Source of the DNA: Bacillota bacterium | GTDB taxonomy: Bacteria; Bacillota; Clostridia; Lachnospirales; Lachnospiraceae | Length of the DNA stretch: 64,000 nucleotides | Assembly: GCA_023409535.1 (NCBI GenBank) | Contig: JAEYGZ010000028.1 | Coordinates: 1-64,000 of the forward strand | Direction: 5' to 3' | Part shown: piece by piece, positions 53,532 to 62,442 of the stretch | Numbering within the stretch: the first letter of the stretch is position 1 | Layout: each line of letters opens with the position of its first letter | The notes under the pieces: model-generated | What the model saw: the letters and a program-made list of their open reading frames with translations, nothing else | Told to the model about the DNA's origin: nothing | Databases searched by the model: none | Made by a program: the position numbers and the translations under genes

Positions 53532-56180
53532 ATGTCATATACCATTGGCAGAAATAACGGCCCCGATCGCAAATACCGGGTGCCCAGTTATAATGTATCA
53601 AAGCAAGCTATCTCAAGCCCGGGCGAGCAGACACCAACCTCCCCCGGTTCTACTACTCCCTCGACTCCGCTAACGAGTCCAACCATACCGCCAAATAGTA
53701 CTACTCCGAGAACACCCGGTACCGGCACAGTTCCGGGCGCCGGTTCTACTCCAAGAACTCCTGGCACTGGCGCCGGCACAGGTACCAGAATGAATCCAAG
53801 TACGGGTACCGTACCCAGGACCGGTACAGGAACGACTCCGACTCCTATGACTCCCGGTACCGGCACCACTCCCAGAACTGCTCCAACTCCTATGACTCCC
53901 GGTACCGGCACTGCTCCCAGAACTGCTCCGACCCCGATGACTCCCGGCACCGGCACTGCTCCCAGAACTGCTCCGGTTCCAGGCACAGGTACTGCCCCGA
54001 GGACTGCTCCGACTCCTATGACTCCTGGTGCGGCTCCGAGAACTGCTCCTGCTCCCGCCCCCGGTACCGGCCCCGGAACCCGTACTATGCCTAGTACGGG
54101 CACTGTACCTAGACCGGGTACGAGCACTGGTACGACTCCTGGTGCTATTACGGCTCCCGGCAATGTTACTACCCCGCGTCCGGGCACCACTCCTATGCCT
54201 GCTACTCCAGGTACCGGTACAGTTCCTATGCCTACCACTCCCGGCACCGGCACCACTCCCAGACCTGCTACTCCCGGCACTGGCACCACTCCCAGACCTG
54301 CCACTCCTGGTACCGGTACAGCTCCTATGCCTACCACTCCCGGCACTGGCACAGCTCCTATGCCTACCACTCCAGGTACCGGCACTACTCCTATGCCTAC
54401 GGCTCCCGGCACTGGCACTACTCCCAGACCTGCCGCTCCAGGCGCCGGTACAGTTCCCAGACCTGCCACTCCTGGTACCGGCACCACTCCCAGACCTGCT
54501 GCTCCAGGTACCGGCACTACTCCTATGCCTACTACTCCCGGCACTGGCACCACTCCCAGACCTGCCGCTCCAGGCACCGGCACAGCTCCTATGCCTGCCA
54601 CTCCAGGTACAAATACCATGCCAATGCCAACAATGCCTGAGGACGGACCCATTTTTGATATAGAAATAATACCGGTGACTCCAGGCGCTGAAACTTTTCC
54701 TGATATTAGGAACACTCCTGGTGCAGGTATGACCCCCGGAACAGGTACTGCTCCCGGCTCAATAACCACTCCCGGAATGACTGCTCCTTCACCGTCAATG
54801 ACACCGGGGACAATGCCGGGGACCGGAACAACTCCCGGAACAAGAACGGCTCCAAGTCCAGGTGCCAGAACGACAACTCCAGGGAGAGGCGTACCATTAA
54901 TGCCGCCATATATCTATGGAACAACTCCCGAAGAGGAAGAAGCACCAATGCCCGGCAGCGGAACACCGGTTAATCCGCAAAGCGTGGTTATGCCTTACAA
55001 CACAAACACATCTGCCAGATCGCAGACAGGAAGACCACAGAACAGTATGACACAACCAAGCATACCTATGCCTTCTGTAACCCAGCCTGTAATTCCATTA
55101 CCTGTGATGCCCGGGTCAATGATGCCTCAACCTACTACATCACAACCTGGTATGCCTGGACCAATTATGCCTCAGCCCGCCACATCACAGCCTGGTATGC
55201 CTGGACCAATCATGTCTCAGCCCGGCATGCCTCAGCTTGGTATGCCTAGTCAGACGATGCCTCAACCTTCCATGCCCGGCCAGATGATGCCTCAACCTTC
55301 CATGCCCAGGCCTGCCGCACCTCAGCCTGCAATGCCCGGCCCCTCAATGCCTCAGCCCGGTATGTCTCAGCCTACCATACCCAGACCTACGGCACCTCAG
55401 CCTACCATGCCCAGGCCGGTTACACCTCAGCCTATCATGCCTCAACCTGGTATGCTTCAGCCTGGTATGCCTGGTCAGACGATGCCTCAGCCTTCCAGAC
55501 CTTCGGCTCCTCAGTCTGGTATGCCCGGCCCCTCAGTACCTCAGCCCGGTATGTCTCAGCCCAGAATGCTTCAACCCAGAATGCCTCAACCCGGGATAAC
55601 TCAACCCGGCATGATTCAACCTGGCGTGATTCAACCTGGTATGACTCAACCTGGCGTGGCTCAACCTGTTACACCCATGCCTCAACCCATGGCACCTCAG
55701 CCGATTATGACACCGCCGGGAGCGACGCCTCAGACTCCTCCGTGTCCGCCTTACCAGGGTATTCCGAATATGTATCTTCCCGAAGGCCTTTCCGTCCCGA
55801 TGGGTGTACCGATGTATCCTCTGTACGGCTATGACAATAGTGCAGACCTGGATCGTGATGTCCAGTATATGAAGCAGCTGTATCCTAAGGCTGCAAAACG
55901 TATTCAGAGAGAAGTTGATAATGAGTGTGATAAACTGGAATATGACGGAAGTATGATGTTTGATGAATACCCTGACAGAGAGCAGCTTGACCGCATTGTC
56001 GACCGGATTTATGACAGGATTAAAGACATGGATGAAGAACCTCAGGTCGAGACAAACAGCCTGTTTCCATTTCCTCAAAGAAGAAGATCAATTTTTCTGC
56101 GCGATATCGTATCCCTTCTTTTGCTGAATGAATTCTTTCACAGAAGAAGACGTTTTCGAAGTCGCAGACGCTGGTTCTAA
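53532..56180 (+). CDS. Giant Pro/Gly/Thr repeat protein, candidate spore-surface protein
   Basis: 882 aa. After a short start come about 310 residues of imperfect 11-mers of the type TPGTGTxPxPx, then a spacer, then about 200 residues of MPQPxMPGPxMPQ-like repeats, and a non-repetitive C-terminal domain of about 150 residues (DLDRDVQYMKQLYPKAAKRI; KLEYDGSMMFDEYPDREQLD; arginine-rich end HRRRRFRSRRRWF). No signal peptide. The C-terminal domain resembles those of small spore coat/exosporium proteins in Clostridia (not proven). Thr-rich repeats could be glycosylated. The SD TTAGGAG is 7 nt before the ATG. Confidence 0.75.
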   Translation: MSYTIGRNNGPDRKYRVPSYNVSKQAISSPGEQTPTSPGSTTPSTPLTSPTIPPNSTTPRTPGTGTVPGAGSTPRTPGTGAGTGTRMNPSTGTVPRTGTGTTPTPMTPGTGTTPRTAPTPMTPGTGTAPRTAPTPMTPGTGTAPRTAPVPGTGTAPRTAPTPMTPGAAPRTAPAPAPGTGPGTRTMPSTGTVPRPGTSTGTTPGAITAPGNVTTPRPGTTPMPATPGTGTVPMPTTPGTGTTPRPATPGTGTTPRPATPGTGTAPMPTTPGTGTAPMPTTPGTGTTPMPTAPGTGTTPRPAAPGAGTVPRPATPGTGTTPRPAAPGTGTTPMPTTPGTGTTPRPAAPGTGTAPMPATPGTNTMPMPTMPEDGPIFDIEIIPVTPGAETFPDIRNTPGAGMTPGTGTAPGSITTPGMTAPSPSMTPGTMPGTGTTPGTRTAPSPGARTTTPGRGVPLMPPYIYGTTPEEEEAPMPGSGTPVNPQSVVMPYNTNTSARSQTGRPQNSMTQPSIPMPSVTQPVIPLPVMPGSMMPQPTTSQPGMPGPIMPQPATSQPGMPGPIMSQPGMPQLGMPSQTMPQPSMPGQMMPQPSMPRPAAPQPAMPGPSMPQPGMSQPTIPRPTAPQPTMPRPVTPQPIMPQPGMLQPGMPGQTMPQPSRPSAPQSGMPGPSVPQPGMSQPRMLQPRMPQPGITQPGMIQPGVIQPGMTQPGVAQPVTPMPQPMAPQPIMTPPGATPQTPPCPPYQGIPNMYLPEGLSVPMGVPMYPLYGYDNSADLDRDVQYMKQLYPKAAKRIQREVDNECDKLEYDGSMMFDEYPDREQLDRIVDRIYDRIKDMDEEPQVETNSLFPFPQRRRSIFLRDIVSLLLLNEFFHRRRRFRSRRRWF

Positions 56181-56189
56181 AAATATCTT

Positions 56190-56214
56190 AAGGGGGTGTT
56201 ATAAACACCCCCTT
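56190..56214 (+). terminator. Rho-independent terminator of the repeat-protein gene
   Basis: AAGGGGGTGTT, 3-nt loop, AACACCCCCTT, a very stable 11-bp stem 10 nt after the stop. It also ends the convergent gene. Confidence 0.85.
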
Positions 56215-56237
56215 ATTATAGGTCCGCTGCGCAGACT

Positions 56238-57050
56238 CTACCAGTTCTCATTCATGACCGGCGTTGCAAGCTCGATCTTTGTTTTATTGGTTACTTCATT
56301 ATAAGATATTGCAATTTGGATATTAATCTTATTATTTAACGAGGTAACGAATTCCTTTAACATACCTGTATAACCATATACCGTGTACAGGTCACCTTCA
56401 TCATATTCCAATGCAATTTCTCCCTGCAGATCATCCACCAGGAGTTCCGCAATTTCACGCTTTTGCTCCGAAGTCAGGTCACCGTCACGATTACCCTCAT
56501 ATTTTAAGGTAACCTGCGTATCCTTCGCCTGCAGCTTAGCAAATTTATTCTCAAGAATCTTCTTATATTTGTCAATACCCTGAATTCCATCGGATATGCT
56601 AAGACGGACGATGATGTAATGCTTCATGGTTAGCGCATTATTTTCTTCCTGCTCCACACTGATGACCTTGAGCTCAGAGCTTGCTTTTTTTGCTTGCTTA
56701 AAGAAATAATACTCGCTGCGCGTTCCCTCTTCCCATACAGAGATTTCCTTATCTATGGTTAAGCCGATTGCAGCCGCGATATCGCATATCAGATTCTTCT
56801 TATCCTCCGCACTCAGGAAGCCCGTACGATATTCAGCTGCAATTTCGATGCTGCTCTGCATCTCATCCGTATTTGTTTTAACAAATGCTTCTGTGATCTG
56901 TATATCATCCTGAAACAAACGGTTCACCAGCATCTGCGTTGCAACAGCCACCCACAGCACCATTGCGATGTACAGGGTAAACTTCGTTCGTTTATTGGAC
57001 AAGGTATTCTTCATGGTTAATAAAACCTTATTCCATTTACTTTTTTCCAA
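56238..57050 (-). CDS. YwmB-like membrane-anchored protein
   Basis: About 270 aa. N-terminal anchor (FTLYIAMVLWVAVATQML) and an extracytoplasmic alpha/beta domain (YRTGFLSAEDKKNLICDIAA; VISVEQEENNALTMKHYIIV; YGYTGMLKEFVTSLNNKINI; TPVMNENW at the end). The pattern fits the YwmB/TATA-binding-like family (PF08680), of unknown function. The TTG start at 57050 (LEKSKWNK) has GGAGG 8 nt upstream; no in-frame ATG has one. Confidence 0.65.
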   Translation of the reverse strand: MEKSKWNKVLLTMKNTLSNKRTKFTLYIAMVLWVAVATQMLVNRLFQDDIQITEAFVKTNTDEMQSSIEIAAEYRTGFLSAEDKKNLICDIAAAIGLTIDKEISVWEEGTRSEYYFFKQAKKASSELKVISVEQEENNALTMKHYIIVRLSISDGIQGIDKYKKILENKFAKLQAKDTQVTLKYEGNRDGDLTSEQKREIAELLVDDLQGEIALEYDEGDLYTVYGYTGMLKEFVTSLNNKINIQIAISYNEVTNKTKIELATPVMNENW

Positions 57051-57156
57051 ACAATCAACCTCCATTTAGAACAATCCTATCATTTCACCCGATAGTTTTC
57101 CCAATAACGGAAGAATTATTCGAAATAAAGGTTTTATTAATGATGATGCAAGTAAA

Positions 57157-58851
57157 TTACCGGTTCAGTAATTGAAGTATAAAATCAGGCTGTTGATTGG
57201 CTTGGGCTATCATCGCCTGAGAAGCTTGAAGTAAAATATTCGTTTTTGAATATGAAACCATTTCAGCTGCCATATCCGTATCTCTTATTCTGGCTTCCGC
57301 ATTTGCAGTATTCTCAGAGGTATTGTTCAGGTTTGTGATAATATGCTCCAGGCGATTATTTATCGCTCCCAGGCTTGCTCTGGTCCTTGACACCGTATTG
57401 ATTGCTTTGTCCAATGTTGTAATCGACTGTTCTGCACCTGTCTGAGACATAACGCTAAGACCGACCATACCAAGCAAGCTGTCACTTGACATATTTCCAA
57501 TGGACAACGTGATAAATTGGCCGGCATTTGCTCCTACCTGAAGCTGGAAGGGCGTAAGCATACTGATATCAGGCCAATGAATGGTCATTGCATGAGAACC
57601 GGTTACCGTAATTGTTTCCGTATTCGCATTGATTGGCTGAGCAGTTCCGGATTGATCGATGATATCCTCAGCCGCTTCGTCATCATCATTCAAGACATCA
57701 CCGGCTCCGTCGGTAAAATCTATCTTGCATTTATCCAGGAAATCATTGATGTCCGCCGCAGCCTCCTGCTTCATTTCGCTCATAAGGTCCTCATAGGTTT
57801 TTCCATAGGCATCATTGACCAATGCGTCAAAATCAGAGTAAGAGTCCATATTGTCAAGCATGCTTCTAAATGTCGCACCGGAATCATTACTATAATTGTA
57901 GAGATAACTGACCGCCAGATACCCGCCAGGATATGCATTATATCCACCTTCATTTCCGACAAAATCAAAGTCTTGAATAATACTGGCGGCCTTATTGGAA
58001 GAAAAAATCGGATTTCCTTCTGAAAAACGGTAGTCACTTGCACCATGTACCGCTTCCGCAAGACCTTCCGAAAACCAAAGCGGAATGTTTAACCCTGTCC
58101 CTGCATTATGCCTCATGACCGCATGGGTTACCTCGTGAGTGATTAAACGGTCAAATAAAAGCCCGGCAGCCTCCGGTCCGCTTTCTCCATAGCTTGTATC
58201 CTCCGTCAGAAAATATGTATTTATATTCAGATAAAAAATATCACCGCCATTATAACTGCCCATGCTGGCGATAGTGTTCGTTCCCAGATCTCCGAATTCT
58301 ACGTATAAATCAGAATTTGTATTCAAAGTCAATCCTGTGGTATCCTGTATCTTGTTCAGCGCATCGTTGATCCAGGATCCCTTAAGATTCTCCATAATCT
58401 TCTTCAATACCTCCGAATCAGTGGAAGTAAAAAAAGATCCGTCCAACAGCTTTCGGGTATTAAATTCAGTCTGATCGGCAATTCGGTCAATCTCCTTAGA
58501 AAGTTGATCGATTTCGTCCTGTATGCTCTGCCGGTCCTCTTCTGTGTTCGTGTCATTTGCCGCCTGCACGGACAATTCCCTCATGCGCTGTAAAATGGCA
58601 TGGTCTGCATTCAGCGCTCCATCTGCTGTTTGTACCAATGAGATACCATCCTGTGCATTGAGTGCTGCCTGATCCAAACCGCGTATCTGGCTGCGCATCT
58701 TCTCCGAAATACTTAAGCCGGCCGCATTATCCGCAGCCTGATTAATTTTATATCCGGAGGATAGTCGTTGTGCACTTTTTCTGTTGCTGCTGACATTTAC
58801 ATTATAATTTCTGTTTGCGCTCATAGCTGCGATATTATGATTAAGCATCAT
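57157..58851 (-). CDS. Flagellinolysin: flagellin with inserted zinc metallopeptidase
   Basis: About 564 aa. N-terminal flagellin D0/D1 (MMLNHNIAAMSANRNYNVNV; SSGYKINQAADNAAGLSISE; IQDEIDQLSKEIDRIADQTE) and C-terminal D1/D0 (AEARIRDTDMAAEMVSYSKT; LLQASQAMIAQANQQPDFIL) flank an insert. The insert (~140-450) has HEVTH at 239-243 and a third Glu 19 residues later (SEGLAE), a gluzincin site. Flagellins with such inserts are known proteolytic filament proteins. ATG at 58851 has GAGGTGG upstream; longer starts lack SD. A sigma-28-type promoter lies upstream. Confidence 0.95.
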   Translation of the reverse strand: MMLNHNIAAMSANRNYNVNVSSNRKSAQRLSSGYKINQAADNAAGLSISEKMRSQIRGLDQAALNAQDGISLVQTADGALNADHAILQRMRELSVQAANDTNTEEDRQSIQDEIDQLSKEIDRIADQTEFNTRKLLDGSFFTSTDSEVLKKIMENLKGSWINDALNKIQDTTGLTLNTNSDLYVEFGDLGTNTIASMGSYNGGDIFYLNINTYFLTEDTSYGESGPEAAGLLFDRLITHEVTHAVMRHNAGTGLNIPLWFSEGLAEAVHGASDYRFSEGNPIFSSNKAASIIQDFDFVGNEGGYNAYPGGYLAVSYLYNYSNDSGATFRSMLDNMDSYSDFDALVNDAYGKTYEDLMSEMKQEAAADINDFLDKCKIDFTDGAGDVLNDDDEAAEDIIDQSGTAQPINANTETITVTGSHAMTIHWPDISMLTPFQLQVGANAGQFITLSIGNMSSDSLLGMVGLSVMSQTGAEQSITTLDKAINTVSRTRASLGAINNRLEHIITNLNNTSENTANAEARIRDTDMAAEMVSYSKTNILLQASQAMIAQANQQPDFILQLLNR

Positions 58852-58934
58852 CTCGGGCCACCTCTGATCAGACAATGCGGCACTTCCGTTTGGACTGCAG
58901 GACCACCATGCCTTATGATAAATATTTACTAGAT

Positions 58935-58961
58935 GTATCGGAATATTTTGCGAAAACTTTA
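58935..58961 (-). promoter_or_regulatory. Sigma-28 (SigD/FliA) promoter of the flagellinolysin gene
   Basis: On the minus strand TAAA (58961-58958), 15-nt spacer, TCCGATAC (58942-58935). Consensus is TAAA-N15-GCCGATAA, so 10 of 12 bases match with exact spacing. The start codon is about 84 nt downstream. Confidence 0.75.
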
Positions 58962-59068
58962 GTGCACAAACAATAAAAGAATATAATTTTTTCGTTGTAC
59001 ACAGCCAATAATTCATGTTACAATCAGAAATATACATCTTGAAACTGTTGATTCAGAAGGAGGCTTGC

Positions 59069-59554
59069 ATGACAAAACCCAAGTTATACCGGCGGCGTTT
59101 TATACCGCAGGAATTGATTCATTTAAAGGATGATATTATTCTGGTGATGGAACCGGATATCATTATTACAAAATGGAGAACGTTACATCCGCGCCATGAT
59201 ATTGCAAGGGGAATTTCGGCATTTTATCCGGATAAGGGCTTTAAAATCAGCAAGCTTTATAATGAACAGAATAGGATTGTCTACTGGTATTGTGATATTA
59301 TTCAGGTAAAGACGGAACCTGATAAAAATGCCGTCATCATAGAGGATTTATTAATTGATGTAATCCTCTATGAAGACGGCAGTGTGCGTGTTCTTGATCT
59401 GGATGAGCTTGCAGATGCACTGGAGCAGAAGTTAATTACCCAGGCTGAGGCCGCCTATGCACTGCGTACTGTGAACTCATTGCTTAAGATTATTTATGAC
59501 GGTCAATTTCATACTCTGCAGGAGCCGGTTAACCGCACTGAATTACTGAGTTGA
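59069..59554 (+). CDS. DUF402 domain protein
   Basis: 161 aa, all-beta DUF402 fold, related to nucleoside tri-/diphosphate phosphatase Ntdp. FYPDKGFKISKLYNEQNRIV and YWYCDIIQVKTE...IEDLLIDVILYEDGSVRVLD hold the metal-binding Asp residues (YCDI, DVILY, LDLDEL). ATG at 59069 has AAGGAGG 5 nt upstream; an earlier ATG at 59015 adds 18 residues. Convergent with rpiB, directly adjoining it (stop next to stop). Substrate unknown. Confidence 0.85.
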   Translation: MTKPKLYRRRFIPQELIHLKDDIILVMEPDIIITKWRTLHPRHDIARGISAFYPDKGFKISKLYNEQNRIVYWYCDIIQVKTEPDKNAVIIEDLLIDVILYEDGSVRVLDLDELADALEQKLITQAEAAYALRTVNSLLKIIYDGQFHTLQEPVNRTELLS

Positions 59555-59986
59555 TTATTCCTCCTCCAGCATATTGATTCTTCTGATATGTCTTTCTTCC
59601 TGTGTGAAATCCGTATCCAGAAAGGTCTCTACGATTTTTAAGGCATGTCCTGTACCGATCACTCTGGCTCCCATGGCAAGCACATTGGCATCATTATGCA
59701 ATCTTGTCGCTTCCGCGCTGAAGCAGTCATGACATAGTGCTGCACGAATGCCCTTCATTTTATTTGCGGCAATGGATATTCCGATTCCCGTACCGCAAAT
59801 CAAAATTCCCTTATCACATTCTTTCTGTTGGATTGCATGGCCAACTGCCTTTGCATAATCCGGGTAATCGCTGGAGGTAATATTTCCGCAGCCAAAGTCC
59901 TTATAGGCAATTCCTCGCTTATCTAAATACTCCATGATTGCCAATTTCAGTTCATATCCGGTATGATCATTTCCGATCGCTATCAT
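59555..59986 (-). CDS. rpiB: Ribose 5-phosphate isomerase B
   Basis: 143 aa. Interconverts ribose 5-phosphate and ribulose 5-phosphate. MIAIGNDHTGYELKL and KGILICGTGIGISIAANKMK are the RpiB/LacAB signatures; the Cys in ICGTG is the catalytic base, and HNDANVLAMGARVIG closes the pattern. Normal length. In the same cluster as ywlE and tsaC, as in B. subtilis (ywlF-ywlE-ywlC). Confidence 0.96.
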   Translation of the reverse strand: MIAIGNDHTGYELKLAIMEYLDKRGIAYKDFGCGNITSSDYPDYAKAVGHAIQQKECDKGILICGTGIGISIAANKMKGIRAALCHDCFSAEATRLHNDANVLAMGARVIGTGHALKIVETFLDTDFTQEERHIRRINMLEEE

Positions 59987-59999
59987 TCTTATTCCTCCA

Positions 60000-60455
60000 T
60001 TATTCGCTTAACTCATTCAGTTTATAAACGGTCTTTTTTACCAAACGCCCCAAGTCGATATAGCACTCCTCATAGTCCACCAAGGTACCTCCGTAAGGAT
60101 CTACCACATCTCCCACTTCTCCGGCAAATTCCTTAATGGTATAGACTTCCCGAAATGATGGAAAAAGTTCCATGATCTTTTTCTTCTGGCTTGCCGTCAT
60201 GGTCAGGATTACTGTATTATCCTCGATATCGGAAGCTTTTAATCCCTTTGCTACATGGTTCGGTAATTCCAGGTCATGCTTCTTAAGTATTACTTCCGCC
60301 TTGGGATTAAGCGGTTCCGAGAATAATACAACGAGCCCCCGTGACAATACCTTCCTGTCACTGACCTGTTCCAGATTCTTATAAATCGCTTCCGCCATTG
60401 GACTGCGGCAGGTATTCCCTGTGCATACAAAAATAAGCTTTTGATATTTTCCCAT
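60000..60455 (-). CDS. ywlE: Low-molecular-weight protein arginine phosphatase, YwlE-like
   Basis: 151 aa. P-loop FVCTGNTCRSPMAEAIYKN with nucleophile Cys11, and general acid in VVDPYGGTLVDYEEC. The Thr after Cys11 is the residue that favours phosphoarginine over phosphotyrosine in B. subtilis YwlE. It lies 44 nt after tsaC and 13 nt before rpiB, the conserved Firmicute order. Confidence 0.92.
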   Translation of the reverse strand: MGKYQKLIFVCTGNTCRSPMAEAIYKNLEQVSDRKVLSRGLVVLFSEPLNPKAEVILKKHDLELPNHVAKGLKASDIEDNTVILTMTASQKKKIMELFPSFREVYTIKEFAGEVGDVVDPYGGTLVDYEECYIDLGRLVKKTVYKLNELSE

Positions 60456-60499
60456 ATACTCTCCATTCTTCCGATAATAGTATACTCTGTTCGATAGGG

Positions 60500-61564
60500 T
60501 TATGATACCTTAACAACCCTGTATCCTGCCGCTTTCAGCAGCCGATTCATAATGGCATGTCCCAGACTGTTATCCTCAAAGCTCTCAGTATAAATATATT
60601 CCATATGCAACTCATCAAATTCCCGCAGGATTGCATAAAGTCCGGCTGCTATGGAAGCCTCATCCCTGCGGGAGCCTATGGTCATAACAGTTCCATACCG
60701 GTATAAGGTCTTCGTTTCATCCGTAGCGATAACCCCCACTCGCTTACCGCCTGCAAGCTTTTCCTGTGCCTGCTGATTAATCGCATCAATTACCAATGCT
60801 ATATCGCCCTCATAAATGGTCAGATTTCCTTCCGGAGCATAATGACGGTACTTCATCCCCGGTGCCTTAGGTGCAATATTCCTACCTGGATCAGGATTCC
60901 GGTCAAGTATTGCCGGGTCTGTCTCCACAGGTCCAATGACATTCTCAAGCATTCCTTTGGTAATGCATCCCGGCCTGAGAATCACAGGATTTATTCCGGT
61001 AAGATCGACAATGGTTGATTCCAACCCAAGGGTTGCGTTGCCGCCATCAATTATCATATCCACCTTGCCATCCATATCCTTGATGACATGCTCTGCTTTT
61101 GTGGGACTTGGCTTACCGGACAGATTGGCACTGGGTGCAGCCACATATACCCCTGCTGCTGCAATTAAGCTCCTGGCCAGCTGATTTGCAGGAAGTCTGA
61201 TTGCTACCGTATCAAGTCCTCCTGTTGTTCCGCCCGGAACACTATCCTGCTTCTTAAGGATGATGGTAAGAGGGCCTGGCCAGAATACCTCAGCCAATTG
61301 ATAAGCCTTCTCAGGAATCTCTCTGGCCAGTACCTCCATATCCTGAAGCTCCGATATATGCACGATCAGCGGATTATCTGAGGGCCTTCCCTTTGCCTCA
61401 TATATTTTCTTGGCAGCGGAAGCATCCAGCGCATTTGCTCCAAGACCGTATACTGTCTCCGTAGGAAATGCAACCAACCCTCCGGATCTTAACAAAACTG
61501 CCGCTTCCTCCAGCTCCTCCGGCGACAGCTTCAGATCCTCTGCCTTTAATATTCTTGTATTCAT
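60500..61564 (-). CDS. L-threonylcarbamoyladenylate synthase (Sua5/YwlC)
   Basis: 354 aa. Makes threonylcarbamoyl-AMP for the t6A modification of ANN-decoding tRNAs. N-terminal YrdC domain: LLRSGGLVAFPTETVYGLGA, KIYEAKGRPSDNPLIVHI, GVYVAAPSANLSGKPSPTKA. C-terminal Sua5 domain (about 225-354) makes this the long form. Start ATG; first of the tsaC-ywlE-rpiB operon. Confidence 0.95.
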   Translation of the reverse strand: MNTRILKAEDLKLSPEELEEAAVLLRSGGLVAFPTETVYGLGANALDASAAKKIYEAKGRPSDNPLIVHISELQDMEVLAREIPEKAYQLAEVFWPGPLTIILKKQDSVPGGTTGGLDTVAIRLPANQLARSLIAAAGVYVAAPSANLSGKPSPTKAEHVIKDMDGKVDMIIDGGNATLGLESTIVDLTGINPVILRPGCITKGMLENVIGPVETDPAILDRNPDPGRNIAPKAPGMKYRHYAPEGNLTIYEGDIALVIDAINQQAQEKLAGGKRVGVIATDETKTLYRYGTVMTIGSRRDEASIAAGLYAILREFDELHMEYIYTESFEDNSLGHAIMNRLLKAAGYRVVKVS

Positions 61565-61670
61565 TATAACTCAGCCTTCCCTTTGAATTCGTTTGCGCAG
61601 CAGGCGCAAATTTAATGCAAATTACACTTTTCAATAATTCACATTAGTATAGCACCATATCCGGATAAAA

Positions 61671-62378
61671 TCAAATCCCGACTTCATTGATAAATCTCAT
61701 AATTCCAAGATGGATTGCGTAAGCCATACGTTCCTGATAATTTTCATCAAGCAGCAGGGAGGCTTCCCTGTAATTGGTCAGATATCCGCATTCAACGATG
61801 ACCAAAGGACATTGTGTATTTTTCAGCATATAGTAATTGTCGTTGGATTTTGCCTGACGATGATTTTTGTCAGCAATGGTTTTAACGATCTGATCCTGCA
61901 GAATCTCAGCAAGAAGCTTCCCTTTCTCTGATTGTACATGATAAAATACCTGAGCTCCCTTCACATATTCCTCCGGGAAGCTATTCTGATGGATACTGAT
62001 GGCCAGATCGGCATTGGCATTCTTAATGGTATCTACTCTTGCAAGCATATCCGCACGCTTTTTATTGGAGACGCCCTCCGAATATAATCCCACATCCTCC
62101 GACCTGGTCATTACCACCTTAATGTCATTCATCTCAAGAAGATTTTTTAATTTCAGGGAAATGCTCAGATTAATATCCTTCTCCAGGGTATTATTTATGC
62201 CAACCTTTCCCGGGTCTCTTCCTCCATGTCCGGGATCAATGACAATAACGATGGAATCCTTCTTTTCCTCCGGATTATTATTAAATATTTGATTCATTAC
62301 TTTTACGGAACGGCCCGAGGATAAAATGCTCGCAAATAAAACAAAGAATAAGAACAGGAGATTAAAATATTTCTTCAT
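61671..62378 (-). CDS. cwlD: N-acetylmuramoyl-L-alanine amidase CwlD
   Basis: About 235 aa. Amidase_3 fold with zinc ligands: IVIDPGHGGRDPGKVG (His), DLAISIHQNSFPEEYVKGAQ (His) and PLVIVECGYLTNYREAS (Glu). N-terminal signal/anchor (YFNLLFLFFVLFASILSSG). CwlD prepares muramic-delta-lactam in the spore cortex, so it acts in sporulation. ATG at 62378 has GGAAG 9 nt upstream; an ATG at 62396 lacks one. Confidence 0.93.
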   Translation of the reverse strand: MKKYFNLLFLFFVLFASILSSGRSVKVMNQIFNNNPEEKKDSIVIVIDPGHGGRDPGKVGINNTLEKDINLSISLKLKNLLEMNDIKVVMTRSEDVGLYSEGVSNKKRADMLARVDTIKNANADLAISIHQNSFPEEYVKGAQVFYHVQSEKGKLLAEILQDQIVKTIADKNHRQAKSNDNYYMLKNTQCPLVIVECGYLTNYREASLLLDENYQERMAYAIHLGIMRFINEVGI

Positions 62379-62442
62379 AAAAAGATACTTCCACATTCAA
62401 GTTCTTTATATTTTATGAGCAAAATAATCGGATTAGTTCAGT

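Noticed and set aside
54028..54663. Leucine/proline-rich plus-strand frame inside the repeat gene
   Set aside because: Shadow of the same repeats in another frame, no SD.
53588..54769. Long minus-strand frame (393 codons) rich in PVPGV
   Set aside because: It is the mirror of the plus-strand Pro/Gly/Thr repeat gene; the low-complexity GC-rich codons keep several frames open. The plus frame has SD, promoter and a non-repetitive domain.
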